A stretch of 64,000 nucleotides of DNA, from NCBI RefSeq assembly GCF_030551255.1, contig NZ_CP130630.1, forward strand, positions 1,798,001-1,862,000, written 5' to 3'. A model generated the notes under the pieces. It ran no database searches. It saw only the letters and a program-made list of their open reading frames with translations, and was not told where the DNA came from. The translations under genes and the position numbers were made by a program. This document shows positions 61,899 through 64,000 of the stretch, piece by piece. Numbering within the stretch: the stretch's first letter is position 1; each line of letters opens with the position of its first letter. This DNA is from Streptomyces sp. NL15-2K. GTDB taxonomy: Bacteria > Actinomycetota > Actinomycetes > Streptomycetales > Streptomycetaceae.

Positions 61899-62747
61899 GT
61901 GACTTCTGCCGATTTTGACGATCACCCTGAGCGGGCACTGCTGGACCGGCTCGAGGAGTACTACAACGCGGTCCCGCGCCACGGCGCCCGCGTCGAGGAC
62001 CACGGGCCGCTCACCCTGTTCGTGCGGGAGGGCCAGGGCTGGCCGTTCTACGCACGTCCCGCACGGGGATGGTCCGGACCGCTGGAGTCCATCGACGTGC
62101 AGAAGGTCCGTGCCCGCCAGCGGGAGCTGGGAATCGCGGAGAGTTTCGAATGGGTCGCCGAGACCACGCCCACGCTGCGGGCAGCAGCCGAAGAGTCGGG
62201 ACTCGTGGTCCACGAACATCCGCTGATGGTGCTCGATCCCGGTACTCCCGCAGCTCCATTGGAGGGGTTGTCCGGGAACACATCCGTGCAGATCATAGGC
62301 GCGGACGATCCGATACTGCCCAGCGCCCTGGCCGTTCCTCATCTCGCCTTCGCCGAGCCTGGAACCCACGTCGGTCTCGCGGGAACACCACAACTGGCGG
62401 AAGCGATCGACGCCCGCGTCGCCGACGGATCGGTGGAACGCGCGATCGTGCGTATCCGGGCGGGTCTGACGGCGGTCGCCGCAGCTGTCGAGCACGGATC
62501 AGCACTGTCCGCGGGCCAGCACCAAGCGCTCGCAGGAGTCAGCGAGATCGTCGGCGTCGGAACGCTCCCCGCAGTTCGCCGTCGCGGTCTTGCACTCGCG
62601 GTTACTGCGGCACTGGTGGCCGACGCCCGATCGCGAGGCGCGGCAACCGTCTTCCTGTCGGCAGGTGACGACGATGTCGCGCGGGTCTACGCCCGACTCG
62701 GCTTCCGCAAGATCGGTACGGCGCTGATCGCCGAACCCGCCGATTAA
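61899..62747 (+). CDS. GNAT-family acetyltransferase
   Basis: 282 residues from GTG 61899 (ATG 61857 and 61890 are also in frame). The C-terminal third carries the GNAT motif A, EIVGVGTLPAVRRRGLALAV, then TAALVADARSRGAATVFLSA and DDDVARVYARLGFRKIG. The N-terminal part (RLEEYYNAVPRHGARVEDHG) forms the acceptor-binding side of the long-type GNAT. It transfers an acetyl group from acetyl-CoA to an amine; the substrate is unknown. Confidence 0.85.
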   Translation: MTSADFDDHPERALLDRLEEYYNAVPRHGARVEDHGPLTLFVREGQGWPFYARPARGWSGPLESIDVQKVRARQRELGIAESFEWVAETTPTLRAAAEESGLVVHEHPLMVLDPGTPAAPLEGLSGNTSVQIIGADDPILPSALAVPHLAFAEPGTHVGLAGTPQLAEAIDARVADGSVERAIVRIRAGLTAVAAAVEHGSALSAGQHQALAGVSEIVGVGTLPAVRRRGLALAVTAALVADARSRGAATVFLSAGDDDVARVYARLGFRKIGTALIAEPAD

Positions 62748-62887
62748 GTCGGCCCCATCCCCGTCGAGCGGTACCGACAGACCGGCCTTATCTACAGCTG
62801 CCAAGCATCCGCGCAGGCAGACAGGTTGTGGCGGTATCAGGTACATGAGGCACATGGCCTTTACGGAGCTGAGGGAGGAGCAGGCCA

Positions 62888-63250
62888 GTGACCACACCGT
62901 CCATTGCGGCAACAGTGCACACCTTCAGCAAGGGGATGGGCGTAGCCGCTCCACAAATCGGGGTCGGTCGGCGTGCGGCCATCGTCCGCCCGGCCGAGGG
63001 CGATGCCATCACTCTCTTGAACCCCGTGGTGGTCGAGGAGTCGGCAGACACCGATGAGCAGTTCGAGGGTTGTCTGTCGTTCTTCGATGTCCGCGGCAAG
63101 GTTCCCCGCCCGCGCACGCTGCGGGTACGGCATCAGGACTTCGACGGGACGTGTCAGACGACGGTCTTCACCGATGGGCTCGCCCGGCTGGTCGCGCACG
63201 AAGTCGATCATCTGTTGTCAGGTGCTGAATCGACGGCTTGCCGTGTTTGA
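62888..63250 (+). CDS. Peptide deformylase-like protein, shortened N-terminus
   Basis: 120 residues from GTG 62888 with AGGGAGGAG upstream. All three deformylase motifs are present: GMGVAAPQ (16-23), EGCLS (60-64, Cys62 metal ligand) and HEVDH (104-108). The usual N-terminal 50 residues before the first motif are missing compared with the partner gene at 63335, and the C-terminal helix ends differently (LLSGAESTACRV). Deformylases remove the formyl group from nascent proteins. Whether this short form folds is uncertain. A second, broken copy follows. Confidence 0.7.
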   Translation: MTTPSIAATVHTFSKGMGVAAPQIGVGRRAAIVRPAEGDAITLLNPVVVEESADTDEQFEGCLSFFDVRGKVPRPRTLRVRHQDFDGTCQTTVFTDGLARLVAHEVDHLLSGAESTACRV

Positions 63251-63334
63251 CCTTGTCGGACGTTGGCGGCATGCCGCTGACCTAAAAGTGCGGGGGCTCG
63301 GAGTTGGAGCGGGTCAGAGAGTGAAGGTGCGCCG

Positions 63335-63837
63335 ATGACGGCGGAGATCACCAGCCGGATGCAGGCGTCCGGGATCGTTCAGGAAGGCGACCCGGTACTG
63401 CTCGAAGTCGCTCGTGCCTTCGTGTTCCCGGCGGAGGTTCAGGAAGCGGCTCGGGTGGTCGAGGCGCTGAACGCTGCTGCCGATCGTGTCGCGGCGCTTC
63501 ATGACTTCGCGAAGGGGATGGGCATCGCGGCGCCGCAGATCGGAATCGGGAGAGCCCTAGCCATCGTCCGGCCGCCGGCGGGCGAGCCCTTGACATTGCT
63601 CAGCCCGGTGGTGGTCGAGGGCTCGTCCCGCGCCCGCTGATGCTCCGCGTTGAGCACGAATCCGTCGACAGCCTTCGCCGCTTCTCCGTCTTCGAACGAG
63701 GGCTTGCCCGCCTGGTCGCTCACGAACTCGACCACCTCGCGGGCAAGCTGTATCGGGCGCGCATGCGCCCTGGGGTCGAGCCGATGCCGGTGGCCGAGTA
63801 CCGAGGTTCGGGCTCAGCTTGGCAATACCGGCGCTGA
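63335..63837 (+). pseudogene. Peptide deformylase copy lacking the EGCLS motif
   Basis: First frame (63335-63640) starts MTAEITSRMQASGIVQEGDP and includes a normal N-terminus and GMGIAAPQIGIG. It then reads SPVVVEGSSRAR and stops. The second frame (63640-63837) continues with RRFSVFERGLARLVAHELDH and KLYRARMRPGVEP. The block that should hold EGCLS is deleted between the two, with a frame change. So one metal ligand is missing and the copy is a pseudogene. Bases 63838-64000 hold nothing recognised. Confidence 0.75.
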
Positions 63838-64000
63838 TTTCGCCGGGGAACGGCTCACTGGCGAAGTTGGTAACCCATCGCGCCCCAAGAGCGCGCCGCC
63901 GTCGTCAGTTGCCCGGGGCCTGGCCTGCGGATCGCTGCGGTGCAGGTTTTTGGCTGAGAGCTGGCCCATTACCGGTAGTTCGTCAAACCCGGCGGTATAG

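Noticed and set aside
61599..62495. Minus-strand frame opposite the GNAT gene
   Set aside because: Shadow of the GNAT coding sequence, which has clear acetyltransferase motifs.

Overview
This window looks like Streptomyces chromosomal DNA. It has very high G+C, GTG and TTG starts after GGAGG-type ribosome sites, long antisense open frames, and Streptomyces-typical genes (a divergent EF-Tu, a Tpg/Tap linear-replicon module, a DUF6207-type protein). All functional statements are my reading of the sequence against remembered families; no search was run.

Left part (1 to about 30.3 kb) is dense, ordinary chromosome. In order: tail of an Lrp/AsnC regulator; SbcC and SbcD nuclease; a HAAS/DUF1700-like membrane protein with a PadR regulator; YigZ; a SixA-like phosphatase coupled to a cysteinyl-tRNA-synthetase-like orphan; a CoA-binding protein; a small secreted protein; a PobA-like hydroxylase; an ArsR regulator divergent from a CDF metal exporter; a YbaK deacylase; an XRE-cupin regulator divergent from an EamA transporter; an acyltransferase, a gamma carbonic anhydrase and a DedA protein; a secreted carboxylesterase; a ricin-domain membrane protein; a thioesterase; two tandem paralogous anchored proteins starting MWPGQQ; a spermidine-synthase-like methyltransferase; tuf3; a VTT protein; a thiolase divergent from an HxlR regulator; and uppP with a strong terminator. 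Short tandem repeats (12, 14 and 18 bp) and dispersed intergenic repeats decorate this part. One is a 187-bp inverted-repeat element whose ends supply stop codons.

Middle part (30.4 to 46.5 kb) is accessory. It begins with truncated genes: two unrelated IS5-type transposase pieces, a dnaE2 piece, an ATP-dependent ligase N-terminus, an amylo-1,6-glucosidase C-terminus, a CbrC piece, a frameshifted and truncated Tap (telomere-associated protein) and a truncated ricin lectin. Among these sit apparently intact genes: a class I terpene synthase (34.1 kb); a large two-domain protein joining an AttH/CrtC-like lipocalin domain to a trans-prenyl diphosphate synthase (40.0-42.3 kb), divergent from an ABC exporter pair; and a Tpg-like telomere terminal protein (44.2 kb). 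The prenyl synthase could make the diphosphate used by the cyclase, the AttH-like domain could act on a terpene product, and the exporter could move it. That link is inference. The Tap/Tpg pieces suggest part of this segment came from a linear replicon end.

Right part (46.5 to 64 kb) is a mobile and defence-rich mosaic: AraC/DoxX-like and MerR genes; an IS5-family element carrying an HflX N-domain gene; small unknown genes; a three-repeat beta-trefoil-like protein; an ATP-dependent DNA ligase; a remnant of a second prenyl synthase; a Shedu-type anti-phage nuclease with an AbiJ-NTD3-like N-terminus; an IS630 element with a frameshift site; small jelly-roll-like proteins in an AT-richer patch; an IS21 remnant; a GNAT protein; and two degenerate peptide deformylase copies. 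No tRNA, rRNA or CRISPR array was recognised.
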